From assembly GCA_963831235.1 (NCBI GenBank), contig CAWHPS010000027.1, positions 1 to 64,000 on the forward strand: a stretch of 64,000 bases of DNA, given 5' to 3'. A model generated the notes under the pieces. It saw only the letters and a list, made by a program, of their open reading frames with translations, had not been told where the DNA came from and did not search any database. This stretch comes from CAWHPS01 sp963831235. GTDB taxonomy: Bacteria; Fibrobacterota; OXYB2-FULL-49-7; JAEUSG01. The translations under genes were made by a program, and so were the position numbers. Positions 1 through 10,126 of this stretch are shown one piece after another (the first letter of the stretch is position 1; each line of letters starts with the position of its first letter).

Positions 1-2
1 AG

Positions 3-248
3 TTGTTAAGGATGAGGGAACGAGAATTTACGGAAAATGAAATCTTGTCTGTCCTGAATGGGGAAGCACCAACGCTGGTTTATCAAAGTCCAAGAGAAGC
101 CACTGTTGATTTGTTTTTTGGGTGTATCGGTGAAAAGTTCATCATGATTCCAGTTGACCGGGAAAAAGAAACAATAATTACAGTTCGTCAGATGCATAAG
201 AAAGAACGAGAGGTATATCTAAAGGAGGTAAAGAATGATAAAGAATAA
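3..248 (+). CDS. DUF4258-like toxin candidate, 5' end cut by window
   Basis: The visible 81 residues read LRMREREFTENEILSVL and later IPVDREKETIITVRQM. This resembles the DUF4258 family pattern (a conserved RM.ER.I helix, a beta sheet, then a iTV strand), small proteins often found as toxin partners. The family normally has a histidine-containing stretch just before the RM motif, so the true start is probably upstream of base 1; the TTG at 3 and ATG at 12 are only internal options. The gene overlaps the next one by 14 bp, as in a toxin-antitoxin pair. Toxin activity is inferred from family and neighbour only. Confidence 0.55.
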   Translation: MLRMREREFTENEILSVLNGEAPTLVYQSPREATVDLFFGCIGEKFIMIPVDREKETIITVRQMHKKEREVYLKEVKNDKE

Positions 249-492
249 GAGTCGCACTGCCTATTATGAACGAACTGATTTTTCCGATACCATGAAAACA
301 CAAAAAGCGAGGCGTCTTGATTCTGCTGTTAAAAGAATCACGATCAACATCTCCGAACGTATTTACAAAGAGGCAAATGAGCTGGATACATACATGAGCA
401 TGGGTTATCAGAACGTTTTAAAAACTGCAATGACATTAGGGTTGTCAGAGTTATATAGTCAGGTTGCTTCGCATAAGACAAGTGTAAAATAG
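235..492 (+). CDS. Ribbon-helix-helix (CopG-like) antitoxin candidate
   Basis: This is an 85-residue basic protein. The stretch RITINISERIYKEANELDTY, followed by a second helix (QNVLKTAMTLGLSELY), fits a ribbon-helix-helix DNA-binding fold: a short beta strand and two helices, as in CopG/BrnA-type antitoxins. The start is well supported by a strong Shine-Dalgarno (AAAGGAGGT) just before ATG 235, inside the end of the preceding DUF4258-like gene. Translational coupling and small size suggest a type II toxin-antitoxin operon in which this protein neutralises the toxin and represses the operon. The role is inferred from architecture. Confidence 0.6.
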   Translation: MIKNKSRTAYYERTDFSDTMKTQKARRLDSAVKRITINISERIYKEANELDTYMSMGYQNVLKTAMTLGLSELYSQVASHKTSVK

Positions 493-521
493 TCTACGAC
501 CAAAAGGTACCGCTGTAGTCT

Positions 522-977
522 CTATCCTAAACGAAAATAAAAGACCGCACCCTTGTCTTTTTCCCCTTCAGCCCAAACCGCCCCGTTGTGTTTTTCAACA
601 ATCCTTTTTACAATTGAAAGGCCGATACCCGTGCCCTTGTATTCCTGTGTTGAATGGAGACGCTGGTATGGTTTGAATAATCTACCTGCCTGGGCCATGT
701 CAAAGCCCACACCATTGTCCTTCACAAAATATCGGCGTTGGCCTTTCTTGTTTTCCATTCCAAATTCTATGCATGATATTTTATTTTGTGATGTAAATTT
801 CCAGGCATTTCTCATCAGGTTTTCGAATAAGAGCCGCATAAAACCAGCATCTGCATCAGCATACAGATTAGGATGAAAGCGGAAGGTCCTTTTGCACGAA
901 GGAGTTCTGCATTTCAGGGCGCTGCGCAAGTATTGCTTATTATATTTTTGCAAAAAGAACGAAAGCAAGACTTTACT
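522..977 (-). pseudogene. C-terminal remnant of a histidine kinase (HATPase domain)
   Basis: About 110 residues match the catalytic ATP-binding domain of a sensor kinase: N box (ENLMRNAWKF), G1 box (VKDNGVGFDM) and G2 box (YKGTGIGLSIVKRIVEKH). It lacks the sensor and phospho-acceptor His domains, and its first ~40 codons look scrambled. It has no start of its own: the frame simply opens after the stop of the tamA-like gene. It is close to the last part of the full PAS kinase at 22127-24112 (both share KDNGVGFDMA..LFKPY.RLHS.QE.KG.GIGL), so it is probably a decayed paralogue. It is unlikely to be functional. Confidence 0.75.
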
Positions 978-2813
978 TCAAAAGGAATGACCGACCTTAA
1001 AATGTAGAGCATACAGATTTTGGTTTGAAGGAGGTTTGTTCAGTTTAAATCCCATGTCCACGCTTAAGACGGCAATGGGCAGATGAACGCGAAACCCGAA
1101 TCCGGCGTTGTATAACAAATCAAACTTCGCAAGCTCGGCAATATAATCGGAAAGTTTCCTGGTTCTTATATCCCAGAGGTTTCCGGCGTCAAGAAACACA
1201 TCACCCCAAATCCACCTGAAGATCGGAAAGCGCAACTCAGCCACATTTATTGCAAGATAAAGCGTTCCTCCAATCGGGATCCCGGCTGAGTCCGGCCCCA
1301 AAAGCTTGTCATTATAACCACGCATTACATTTGAACCGCCGAGATAAAAACGCTCCTGAATTGGAACGGCAGCGCTGTAACTGTAGGGTATTGCAAATCC
1401 TGCGGATATCGCGGATGCCAGAACAAATGTTGTTCGGATAGGCACGAATATCCGTCCGTCGATTTGAAGCTTGATAAAATGATTACCGATCCCTCCGGGA
1501 AGGCCGGAAACCTCAACCATGCCGTCCTCATAAGTTCCGCGATGCGTATCGATCAGGTCATCGCGCGAATCATAGGATGTTTCAAAACCCAAGCTGTGTG
1601 TCAACGGTTCGCCAATAAATGCAGGAAGAACAGGAGGGATTATCGTCAGATTGGTTGATTCCAATCGGTGCGTTAATATGGTTCGCAGCCGGTTTGTTAT
1701 TTGATAGGTGAGGCCATTGTGCCATTGGTAGAATGTTCCCGCAAGTTGAATTCGCGGCTCATTCTGATGGCGGTAGGAGACACGTGAATCATAGTCAAGA
1801 GGAATGCCTGTAATCCATGGCAGGGTCCCGCCCAATTCACCGCCCTGATTGATAAAATTGGCATATCCCAGTGCATGGCCGCGGATTCCATATCCCAGGA
1901 AATTATTATAATTCAGTTCCAGGCTTCCCCGGACTTGTTCGTATGTCTGATATCCGGCAGCCAGAGTGGCTGTGAAGAATTTTGCTTCCGTCAGGCGGAC
2001 CCGAATAATCCTGGATGAATCTTTTGAAGAACCATTGTCTGCAATTGAATCATAACTGATCATGACAAAACCGAACAGGTTAGTTGCATACAGGTTGCTA
2101 ATGGCATCATTTAATTTGGGACGTGTCAGGAGCTCTTGAGGTTTAAGCCGCAGTCTTTGCGTGACGACTTTTGGACGCACGTCCTTAAGCCCGATAATTT
2201 CTATTGATGAAACCCTGATGGGTTGCCCTCGTACAATGGAGTAGTGAATATCCGCGTGGAGAGAATCCTCGGAAAGCAAAACTTCATAGGTAACTGATGC
2301 TTCCAGATACCCGCTGTCGGCAAATATGCCTTTCATGTCCTGTAAATCCTTCAGGATTTTCGACATACTGAACGGTTTGCCAGGTAAAATCGCCGTGTTT
2401 TTCAAGAGCAGGGATTGCTCAATTGCGGAAACGCCCTCGATTTTAACCACGGTCACCAATGTGGGGAGTCCTTCGTTTATACTGATGTTGATACCCATGA
2501 ACTTTTTAACCGTATCCAAGATTCCCGTATCAGCCTTGAGCTTTACACGCAAGAAACCGTTACTGCGGTAAAACTGGGCTAAAAGTGACGTATCGCGATG
2601 CAGTCCGGAGATTGTGAATTTGGGTTTTGTAAAAATGGACGGCGCAAGCCTCAGCTGGAGCGCCTTAAGTTCAGGTGTGGAGAAGGCCGTGTTTCCTTTA
2701 ATCGTAAGTTTTGAAACCTTGATGATCGTGCCGAGAGAATCACTCGCCATACCCGCAAACGCGGTGAAAAGTAAAAGCAAAGTCATGTATCGAAGATGTT
2801 TCGAAAAGATCAC
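978..2813 (-). CDS. tamA: TamA/BamA-like Omp85 outer-membrane protein
   Basis: This 611-residue protein has an N-terminal signal peptide (MTLLLLFTAFAGMAS), then POTRA-like repeats from about residue 30 to 260 (KVSKLTIKGNTAFSTPEL; VKIEGVSAIEQ; SSIEIIGLKDV), then a C-terminal 16-strand-type barrel. The barrel includes the family signature around RFYLGGSNVMRGY and ends in aromatic F. Omp85 proteins insert or fold outer-membrane proteins. The start is a GTG overlapping the stop of the tamB-like gene (GTGA); ATG 2786 is an alternative. The overlap with a TamB-like gene points to TamA rather than BamA. It probably lies in one operon with tamB. Confidence 0.85.
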   Translation of the reverse strand: MIFSKHLRYMTLLLLFTAFAGMASDSLGTIIKVSKLTIKGNTAFSTPELKALQLRLAPSIFTKPKFTISGLHRDTSLLAQFYRSNGFLRVKLKADTGILDTVKKFMGINISINEGLPTLVTVVKIEGVSAIEQSLLLKNTAILPGKPFSMSKILKDLQDMKGIFADSGYLEASVTYEVLLSEDSLHADIHYSIVRGQPIRVSSIEIIGLKDVRPKVVTQRLRLKPQELLTRPKLNDAISNLYATNLFGFVMISYDSIADNGSSKDSSRIIRVRLTEAKFFTATLAAGYQTYEQVRGSLELNYNNFLGYGIRGHALGYANFINQGGELGGTLPWITGIPLDYDSRVSYRHQNEPRIQLAGTFYQWHNGLTYQITNRLRTILTHRLESTNLTIIPPVLPAFIGEPLTHSLGFETSYDSRDDLIDTHRGTYEDGMVEVSGLPGGIGNHFIKLQIDGRIFVPIRTTFVLASAISAGFAIPYSYSAAVPIQERFYLGGSNVMRGYNDKLLGPDSAGIPIGGTLYLAINVAELRFPIFRWIWGDVFLDAGNLWDIRTRKLSDYIAELAKFDLLYNAGFGFRVHLPIAVLSVDMGFKLNKPPSNQNLYALHFKVGHSF

Positions 2814-5800
2814 TTTTCCACCTTTATCTTGAGGTCTATTCCCGCATTGCCCTGTGCGTCGGTTTCACTTTCCAGGAAAAGGAAGGATAGAATTTTCCAG
2901 GAAAGCACGCCTTCCTGAATAAAATTGTTTGTGATTGAACGGCGGTAAGACAACGTTACCGTGGGCCCTATTTTTTTGCTGACAGAAACAGTGGCGGTTG
3001 AAGCAACTGAACTACTGAATGGATTGCCCTGAAATTGAACTTCATCAAGGCCGAGGCCTTTTTGGGCTTGCCGTGATGCATAAGCTGAAATTGTTTTGAC
3101 CAGGACCGCTGATGCTGAATTGCCGAGTTTGTTGCCTGCGTTTATTGTCCCGAAAGTAAGGAGACTCATGATCTCAGGTTCAGAGTATGCCACAGGAGAG
3201 GATAATAATTTTATTGTCGGATTGTTAAGTTCGCCGGAAACCTGCAATGTGATCTCAATGCTGTCCTTAAGTGTTCCGCCCTGGGCCTGTTTAATTCCGG
3301 TTTTCGCAAAAAGCGAGATAAGCGGTTTCATTTCCGTTCCGCCGGACATTCGGACATATCCATTTGAAATAATGAAAGTGTTATCGAGGTAGGTGATTGT
3401 CCCGTCAACTATGTTAACTGATCCTGTATATTCGGGATCGGAAATTGTTCCATGAAAAAGCAGATTCCCGCCAAGACGCGCACTTATGGAAAGAGGGGCT
3501 CCTGTGATAAATTGGCCGATTTCAACATCAGCAGTCAGGTTTTTGGGGATTCGGACTGTAACATTAAGCACTGGAGACTCCTTTATCGTCTTTTTGGTAT
3601 TCAAGGAAACCATCACCGGCTGGTTAAAAAGTATTTCCTTGAATATATTGGATTTGCCGAGAAGAACATCCCCGTTTACGCGCCATTTTCCATTGGTATT
3701 TGCGATTGTTGTGCGCAGAGAGTCAACCAGGAAACGGTAGTCATCACCAAGATCAATAGGAAACGAGTTCATTGCAATATCAATGTTTGTACGGCCGAAT
3801 GCATTGGATGAAATAAGAGTAAAACCCCCGGCCTTAATTAAACCTTTGCCCCACGTGCCGCTGAATGTTCGAAGTACTACAGAATCCCCGGCAAACCCCA
3901 GGGAAGCCGAAACCGGTCCTATGGGGGGAGATATTTCATCAGGCGCGAAAACAACATCTTTCATTTTCAGCGAACCATTTTTAAAAAAGGAATTCACTGT
4001 TGGGGCGACGATCACCTGTCCATCCAGATAACCTGAAATAAATTTACCGCCCGGTATTATTGGGTTTAATCCTTTAAGCAAAAAGTGATCCGCTGAAAAA
4101 CTAAGTTGAATCCCTGGAATTTTCATCAAATGGTCAAAAGAAATGAGCGGCATCGCCCCCTTGAAAGACAATCCCCCACTATCCTGTTTCACAAAGGCAC
4201 TGTCAATAATCAGTGTATTATGGCTGAAAGTTCCATTCAGCATACTCTTTGACCATACCAACCCCTGATATGCTATTGCCCCTGTTGACACGAATATCAT
4301 TGCGGATTTTACTTTATTGTGAGTCGAATCGTCCCTGACAGGCTCAAGGCGTGCATTGATGTTATCGATGGTCAGTTTCTGACCGGGTATCGACAGTTTA
4401 CCCGAAGAAACATTAACGCTCCCAAATGGATACCACCTGCCATGTTGAAATAACATTTCAACATCGCTGCTTAAGGTTCCATCAAGCGAAGCTCCAGGCA
4501 AAAAGGCCTGGCTGAATGGTTTTAGGCACATATCCTTGCAAAAGATCCTGATTGTCACCGGTGCAGCCAAAGCAGTGTCAATGTTCCACAAAGAAGAAAA
4601 GGCTAAATTGGCGGAGCCTGAAAGAGCAGCACATGGATCTGAAACCCGCAAAGTACATTTTGCAGCAACCTTGTGTTCGGAAAGGGATGCCCAGATATTA
4701 AGGTTTGACTGTTTTCTTTCTGCACTATCATTACCGTTCAACATTATAAAAGCTTTTGCCGAGGGGTTTGAAAAAGCTCCCTCAAAGCTTACACTGGTTG
4801 AACATTGAGCATGGGGCAAGGCAACACCCTTCACCCACGTCCGTGCAAGACCAAGCGGCGCCTTTGAAATGGTTAGATTTCCTTTGCGGATTGTGTCTTT
4901 TGCGAGTATGACTTGGGCGGATATTATGCCTACTGCTGAAGGCTTTGATGTTAAGAATGTTGATAAAAGTGTTGTTCCGGCTTGTTTTTGGAAGTCATAA
5001 GAAATGGCCCCGGTAAGCCGCAATGAATCCTGAGTGAGTCGTAATTCCTCAATGGAAAGAGCGCCTTTATGAAAATCAAGTGTTCCGGAAATCATACTTG
5101 CAATAGGAATCCCAAAGGAAAAGTCTTTAATTACTATCTTTGCCGAGGCATCAGGCATGGACAGCGGACCATCTGCTGTTATGGAACCATTAATTGAGCC
5201 ACCGAATTTATTAAACCCAAAAAAGGAAAGGGGACCAGACAAATCGCCCTGAAATTTGCCGGATGAGGAAACAACATTCCAGATGCCGGATGGTTCGTAT
5301 CGAAGATCTACTTTGGCATTTGTCAGGCGCAATCCTTTCCATGATATTTCCGGTGCCTCAGTATTGACTTCAAACTGGGTGGTTTTTTGCGTGGCTTGCA
5401 ATTTTACTGTACCTGACATTTTTCCATAAATCTCCTGACCCAGGATTAACCCCGCGATATTTTGCATTGCAATAATTTTGAAATCAGCATCCGCATCAAT
5501 ATTGTTTTTTCCGAACCTGCCCTTTGCTTTGAACATGAAATTATCAGGCCATTCGCCTGTGAATTCCAGACGATCCTCTTTGAAAAGGGCTGTAATCCTG
5601 CCGGCTGGTAATATTCCTTCGCGGTTTGGAAATGCAATTCCGTTAAACTCAATTACTGCGCTTGCATTCGTGGGCAATTGCCTAAGTGATGGGCCTGAAG
5701 CAACACCTTCAAGTCTTGCTACACCTCTGTTTGGTTGAACGCGGGAGAAAGTTTTGTTGCTTTTCATGGTCAGACCTGAAATGTTTTCAGAACCAAGCTT

Positions 5801-6922
5801 GGCTGCAATATTATAATTCTTCACATCAATCACATTTTCCGAATCTGATATTCGTCCGGTAAGGCGCACTGTGCCGGATATTGAGGAATCATTCGGTGAA
5901 AGCAGGATTGACACTTTGCCAAGAGAGTCACAGACACCTTTTAGGTTCAGATGTTTCAGGGAAATGTTTCTAAAATCAATCCCACCTGCATTAAGATCAA
6001 GGCTAAGGAATGGAAGGCTATGTGTGCCGTGGCTTTGAACATTTATGGCAAGTGAAGAGCAGTGATTGAATCCCCATTTCTCAATACTTAATGATTTAAG
6101 AAAAAGATTGTCTGTTATTGCTGAAATATCTGTTTTCCATTTTCCTGACGGTTCAAGTGGTAACTCAAACGATCCATTTATCCGGGTATGCCCCATTAAG
6201 TTTACATGAGCATCCTTTATCGTCATTACGTGGTTAGTGATAAAAAACAAACATGACAGGCTATCAATTGAAAATGAACGGTTCCCAAAATCAGCATGCC
6301 CATCCAAACCAAGAATTTTAGCGCTAATTCCGGATGAGGAAGACAGGGACCCATTGACAAAAATGCCATTAACGCTTGCATCAATATGGCCAAGTGAATC
6401 TCGGTACGTGAATTGTCCTGAATTCACTTTATAGTTATGGATTGTAATTGCCCAGGCCGAAGATTTATTTATATTTCTCGGAACAGGTGAAACAAAGACA
6501 TTTCCCAGATTAGGGTATTTTCCATACTCATAAATGACTTTGGGTGATTGTACTATTATATTCCCAATGTCAATTCGCTTTATTAGAAGCGGCAATAGGC
6601 TTATGCGGGCAGTCACACGGACACATGATATTATGGGCTTTTTATCGAGTGTAAAAATAACCGGATGAATTATACTGACGCCAAAAGGAAAAGACAAGCG
6701 CAAGTCTTCCCAGGATACGGAGCCGCTTAATAGGTGTGATATTTGTTTTTGTATAAAAGGATTTAGGTGTGCCTGAAACCTCTGTGTCCTGGAAAAAAGC
6801 CAAACCCCGATGCAAAGAAAAAGAAATATGCTAAAAGCTGAAATTACAATTCGTATGGGTTTTGAAATATTCCAGGGTTTAATTAAATTTATTCGCACAG
6901 TATTTTTCAGGCAAAATAGCAT
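2810..6922 (-). CDS. tamB: TamB-like (DUF490) translocation and assembly module protein
   Basis: A very large 1370-residue protein with one N-terminal membrane anchor (about residues 24-45, IRIVISAFSIFLFLCIGVWLF) and then a long beta-rich, AsmA/TamB-like periplasmic region. The last ~350 residues match the conserved TamB C-terminus (GGNLLFHGTISDPEYTGSVN, then DGTITYLDNTFIISNGYVRM and PEIMSLLTFG). TamB spans the periplasm and works with an Omp85 partner; it is also linked to lipid transport to the outer membrane. It overlaps the tamA-like gene by 4 bp and is listed first in the operon. No good Shine-Dalgarno is visible before ATG 6922. Confidence 0.85.
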   Translation of the reverse strand: MLFCLKNTVRINLIKPWNISKPIRIVISAFSIFLFLCIGVWLFSRTQRFQAHLNPFIQKQISHLLSGSVSWEDLRLSFPFGVSIIHPVIFTLDKKPIISCVRVTARISLLPLLIKRIDIGNIIVQSPKVIYEYGKYPNLGNVFVSPVPRNINKSSAWAITIHNYKVNSGQFTYRDSLGHIDASVNGIFVNGSLSSSSGISAKILGLDGHADFGNRSFSIDSLSCLFFITNHVMTIKDAHVNLMGHTRINGSFELPLEPSGKWKTDISAITDNLFLKSLSIEKWGFNHCSSLAINVQSHGTHSLPFLSLDLNAGGIDFRNISLKHLNLKGVCDSLGKVSILLSPNDSSISGTVRLTGRISDSENVIDVKNYNIAAKLGSENISGLTMKSNKTFSRVQPNRGVARLEGVASGPSLRQLPTNASAVIEFNGIAFPNREGILPAGRITALFKEDRLEFTGEWPDNFMFKAKGRFGKNNIDADADFKIIAMQNIAGLILGQEIYGKMSGTVKLQATQKTTQFEVNTEAPEISWKGLRLTNAKVDLRYEPSGIWNVVSSSGKFQGDLSGPLSFFGFNKFGGSINGSITADGPLSMPDASAKIVIKDFSFGIPIASMISGTLDFHKGALSIEELRLTQDSLRLTGAISYDFQKQAGTTLLSTFLTSKPSAVGIISAQVILAKDTIRKGNLTISKAPLGLARTWVKGVALPHAQCSTSVSFEGAFSNPSAKAFIMLNGNDSAERKQSNLNIWASLSEHKVAAKCTLRVSDPCAALSGSANLAFSSLWNIDTALAAPVTIRIFCKDMCLKPFSQAFLPGASLDGTLSSDVEMLFQHGRWYPFGSVNVSSGKLSIPGQKLTIDNINARLEPVRDDSTHNKVKSAMIFVSTGAIAYQGLVWSKSMLNGTFSHNTLIIDSAFVKQDSGGLSFKGAMPLISFDHLMKIPGIQLSFSADHFLLKGLNPIIPGGKFISGYLDGQVIVAPTVNSFFKNGSLKMKDVVFAPDEISPPIGPVSASLGFAGDSVVLRTFSGTWGKGLIKAGGFTLISSNAFGRTNIDIAMNSFPIDLGDDYRFLVDSLRTTIANTNGKWRVNGDVLLGKSNIFKEILFNQPVMVSLNTKKTIKESPVLNVTVRIPKNLTADVEIGQFITGAPLSISARLGGNLLFHGTISDPEYTGSVNIVDGTITYLDNTFIISNGYVRMSGGTEMKPLISLFAKTGIKQAQGGTLKDSIEITLQVSGELNNPTIKLLSSPVAYSEPEIMSLLTFGTINAGNKLGNSASAVLVKTISAYASRQAQKGLGLDEVQFQGNPFSSSVASTATVSVSKKIGPTVTLSYRRSITNNFIQEGVLSWKILSFLFLESETDAQGNAGIDLKIKVEK

Positions 6923-6948
6923 TTTTGATGCATACTAATATATTACTA

Positions 6949-6964
6949 TGCAAAAAATGTGCCC
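6949..6964 (-). promoter_or_regulatory. Possible sigma-54 promoter before tamBA
   Basis: On the minus strand the site reads GGGCACATTTTTTGCA, close to the -24/-12 consensus TGGCACR-N4-TTGCW with GG and GC correctly spaced. It would start transcription about 15 bases before ATG 6922. The first base is off consensus, and motif matches of this strength can occur by chance. Confidence 0.35.
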
Positions 6965-7121
6965 GAATTTGTTGATTAGGCATGCTTGGAACCTCATAAT
7001 ATTTGCTTATATAGGATTCGATTTTCGCAAAAGGCAGTGCGGTCATTCTCATTTTCGGAGATTAGCCTATTTCAGCCATTGGAGGTGGATTTCCTGCTTC
7101 ACTATGCTTTAGCGCGCAAAC

Positions 7122-7143
7122 TAACACGAGTTTATTCGTGTTA
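7122..7143. terminator. 8-bp hairpin downstream of the glycyl radical operon
   Basis: TAACACGA and TCGTGTTA form a perfect 8-bp stem with a 6-base loop. It lies between the end of the activase gene (7216, minus strand) and the tamB promoter region. No clear T-tract follows on either strand, so it could be a weak terminator or a protein-binding palindrome. The rest of 6965-7215 shows nothing recognisable. Confidence 0.35.
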
Positions 7144-7215
7144 ATGTTAAATTACTTGCGAGTAAATGAATATGGCATCGAGGAAACTAACTATATTCTC
7201 CTGTTAAAAAGAACG

Positions 7216-7800
7216 TTATAGTCTTATCATAGGATTAAAAGGCAGTATTTCCACATAGTCACAGGACTTCAAACCAGATGCAGCAGCCAGTAATCGTTTA
7301 CGTAATAACGTTTCATCCGCCCCGGGCAAAAGTACGCTTCGCAGCCATATCCTGGATCCGGCGTTTTCAGCAATATGAAGCGCCTCAATGGGCGCGGTTG
7401 TTTCAGCGTCCGTGAATTTCACATCCCAAAGGAAAAGGTCCGTGTACGGGGCAATTGCGCGGATATCAGCTATGGAACCAGAGCCTGAGGTTTCGACACA
7501 TGTGTTCAGTCCGCAAGTCCTGGCAGCTGTCAGGAGCTCTATGGCAAATGGCGCCTGCATAAGAGGTTCTCCGCCTGACAGTGTAAGCCCTCCTCCACTT
7601 GCTTCATAGAAAGGTCTGTCTCTCTCAATATCCGCCAAAACCTGTTCCACGCTCATCAGGTAGCCGCCTTTTTCAGACTGCATTTCCGAGTTGTGACAGT
7701 ATGCGCAGCACAAAGGGCAGCCCTGTAAAAACACTATAGAGCGAATGCCGGGCCCGTCATGCAGACAGAACCTCTGAATATCCGCCACCCTTCCTGTCAT
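7216..7800 (-). CDS. Glycyl radical enzyme activase (radical SAM), short C-terminus
   Basis: This 194-residue protein starts at ATG 7800, overlapping the stop of the upstream glycyl radical enzyme gene (ATGA). It has the radical SAM cluster motif CxxxCxxC (CPLCCAYC), the preceding FCLHDGPGIRSIVFLQG block and the GGEP motif (LTLSGGEPLMQ), all typical of pyruvate formate-lyase-type activases. The enzyme would install the glycyl radical on the neighbouring enzyme. It is short: the family usually continues about 25-50 residues past ILPF, and here it stops at ILPFNPMIRL. Another frame continues at that point, so a frameshift is possible. It also lacks the 8-Fe ferredoxin insert found in many non-PFL activases. 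Confidence 0.85.
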   Translation of the reverse strand: MTGRVADIQRFCLHDGPGIRSIVFLQGCPLCCAYCHNSEMQSEKGGYLMSVEQVLADIERDRPFYEASGGGLTLSGGEPLMQAPFAIELLTAARTCGLNTCVETSGSGSIADIRAIAPYTDLFLWDVKFTDAETTAPIEALHIAENAGSRIWLRSVLLPGADETLLRKRLLAAASGLKSCDYVEILPFNPMIRL

Positions 7801-9930
7801 ACAACCTCCGGCACTTGAATGCGAATGGGCGGTGGAGCGCAGCGGCCATCCTGCTCCAGCCGTGCTATCACCATATCCTGCCACTGGCGGTTAAGCGAAA
7901 CAAACCTCGCTGACCAGCCCGAGACACGGACAGTGAGTTCAGGGAATTGTTCCGGATGCGCCTGTGCCTGGCGCAAACTTCCCGGGTCAACAACATTCAC
8001 CTGCACGAGAAAGATACCGGTCCGGAGGGAGCCTTGTATAAGGCTGCAGAGGGCCCGCAGCCCCTCTTCTCCGGCAAGGAGGCCGGGCTCAAACGAAAGG
8101 TCAAGAGCGCATCCATTTGGCAGGCGTGTATAATTGAGTTTACCAGCGGACAATAAAATGGCTGTTGGTCCCCGTTTGGCGGTACCAGGCACAGGAGAGT
8201 AATTGCCAGAGAGGACAGCGCCTTTTTTAAAGCCATCAGGTGTGGCTGTCCTGTTCTCACGCCATTCCAGTCTGGCGGCCGAAGGTGGACAGTCCGGCTG
8301 GAAGCAGAACATCATTCGTGGAACGGAACTGAGCCGCTGTTTTGGTGAAGTCGTCGAACAGACGGACAAACAGGCTGTCTGCACTATCCAGATCGTTTCC
8401 ATAACGCGGGAGTGTTGCCTGAATCTCCTGCCTCAGAGACTCATGCCCATCCCAATTCTCCCGTACGATTCTGGCAAGTTCACTTAGTGATAATCGCTTT
8501 TCCACAAACACAAGTTGTTTGACCGCTGTCAAGGCGTTGGCCGTATCAGGCATGCCGCCTGCATGGATGGCGTAGATGGTGTAGCGCGCCCCTTTTTCAG
8601 TATATTGGCGCGCTTTTTCCAGGCAGCCGTCAATAAAGAGAGAGAGAAACGGAGTCGGCTGGGCCTCGTTCATGAACCATGAGGTATGGGTTTTTGCGTG
8701 GTTTTCTATTTCTTGCCGGATGCGACTGAAAAAACGGTTATACAATGCTTCAAAATCATCGTTATGTTCGGCTGACTCCTGAAGCGAGGTCTGAAAATGA
8801 GCCAGCATATCAAAAGGATAATAACCGAAAGCGCTCTTGCCGCCGATAATGGCCTCCCAGCAGCCATCATTGGTGAATTCACGGGCATCGTTAAGAGGAA
8901 TGCCGAGCTTTACAAGCGCTTCAATGACACGGGATTCATCATACCATGCTACAATTCCACCGCCTTTGCGGATAACCTCCGCGGTCCGCCTGATTAATCG
9001 TTCAGGCGAATTATGATTCAGCCGGACTGATACAGGAAAATCGCTGATACCCAGTTCCTCAATAATATCCAGTACAAGATAGCTGACTTCATTGGTCACT
9101 TCATGACCATCAGCAACAATCCCGCCAATCAGTATATTCTGATAATATTGTTTATCCCCGGACCCGCCCCAATGTTCACTGTCAAACAGGCCGGTCCATT
9201 CCGTTCCCCTTATAAAAAAGTGGGACAGGATTTCCCTGGCTTCATCAAGTGTAAGGATTCCTGCTTTGAGGTCAGCTTCAAGGTATGGGCCGAGAATCCT
9301 GTCTATCCGGCCAAGGCCGCTCCAATTGCCGAGAAGCCGCAGGAACGCATATAGCGTCCAGAGGGACTGCAGGGCTTCGTGGAATGTAGAGGCCGGATAT
9401 TCCGGCACATGCGCCATGTTGCTGCGGACTTCCTGATAACATCGGAGTGTATCTCCTTCAGATTCCTGAATGCGTTCTTCCAAAGCATCAATATAGCGTT
9501 TATTCCAGGTTCGTAGAGAATTAACGCAGGATAACGCTGATTCAAGAAAGGCGCGGCCTTTATCATCGGTTGTTTTCAAACGTTCCAGTATCCGCTTCTC
9601 CATCCCGGACAAACCCGTCTTTAAAGGTGTTGCAAAGTCGAGTGTGGTATGACTGATGGATGTCATGTCAAAAAAACGGTGCTCAGCCCCTTCACGCATG
9701 GTCGCAGCGCCGGCAATGCGTTCCATAGGCCGTATAAGCAGTGGTGCTTTAGTGGCGGCAAGAGAGACCAGTTCCGAATATTTTTTCAGAGGATCAAAGC
9801 CCTTGTACAACGATAAGTCCGGCTCAGGATCCAAATATCTGTAATGACAGGACAACTCACCGAGTAGTGATGTATTGGCGAGTGCGTGTGTTGTTTCATT
9901 AAGGTTTATTTTTATTGTTTTCGCAGACAT
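7797..9930 (-). CDS. Glycyl radical enzyme (PFL/diol dehydratase family), broken by one frameshift
   Basis: Two overlapping frames make one protein of about 710 residues. The upstream frame (557 codons, from ATG 9930) holds the thiyl-radical site NDGCWEAIIGG, with Cys357 and the CxE glutamate at 359. The downstream frame holds TATPDGFKKG and the glycyl loop RVSGWSARFV (Gly about 671). The frames join near 8270-8290, where one extra base separates LSTFGR from LEWRENRTATPDG. A single active-site Cys followed by xE is typical of lyases and dehydratases, not of pyruvate formate-lyase (CC). At ~710 residues it is shorter than the usual 780-850. The substrate is unknown. It is followed by its activase and preceded by an aldehyde dehydrogenase. 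Confidence 0.8.
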
Positions 9931-10126
9931 GATAGTTCCTTCCTGATAAAATGAACCATACCTTTATTAAGTAAATATAAATACAAATCAATTAAATACA
10001 AATAGCTAAAACTATCGAAATGATGGATAAAACTATTGAAGCAACTGAATGAAATTTGCCAGATTTCAGGAGTTTTTTAACAATTATCTTCTGTGTCTTC
10101 TTCGTGATCGGTGAACCCCTTTGCTT

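Noticed and set aside
3452..3811. Open frames of 119 and 84 codons on the plus strand in tamB
   Set aside because: They are antisense to conserved TamB sequence and show no start signal or motif.
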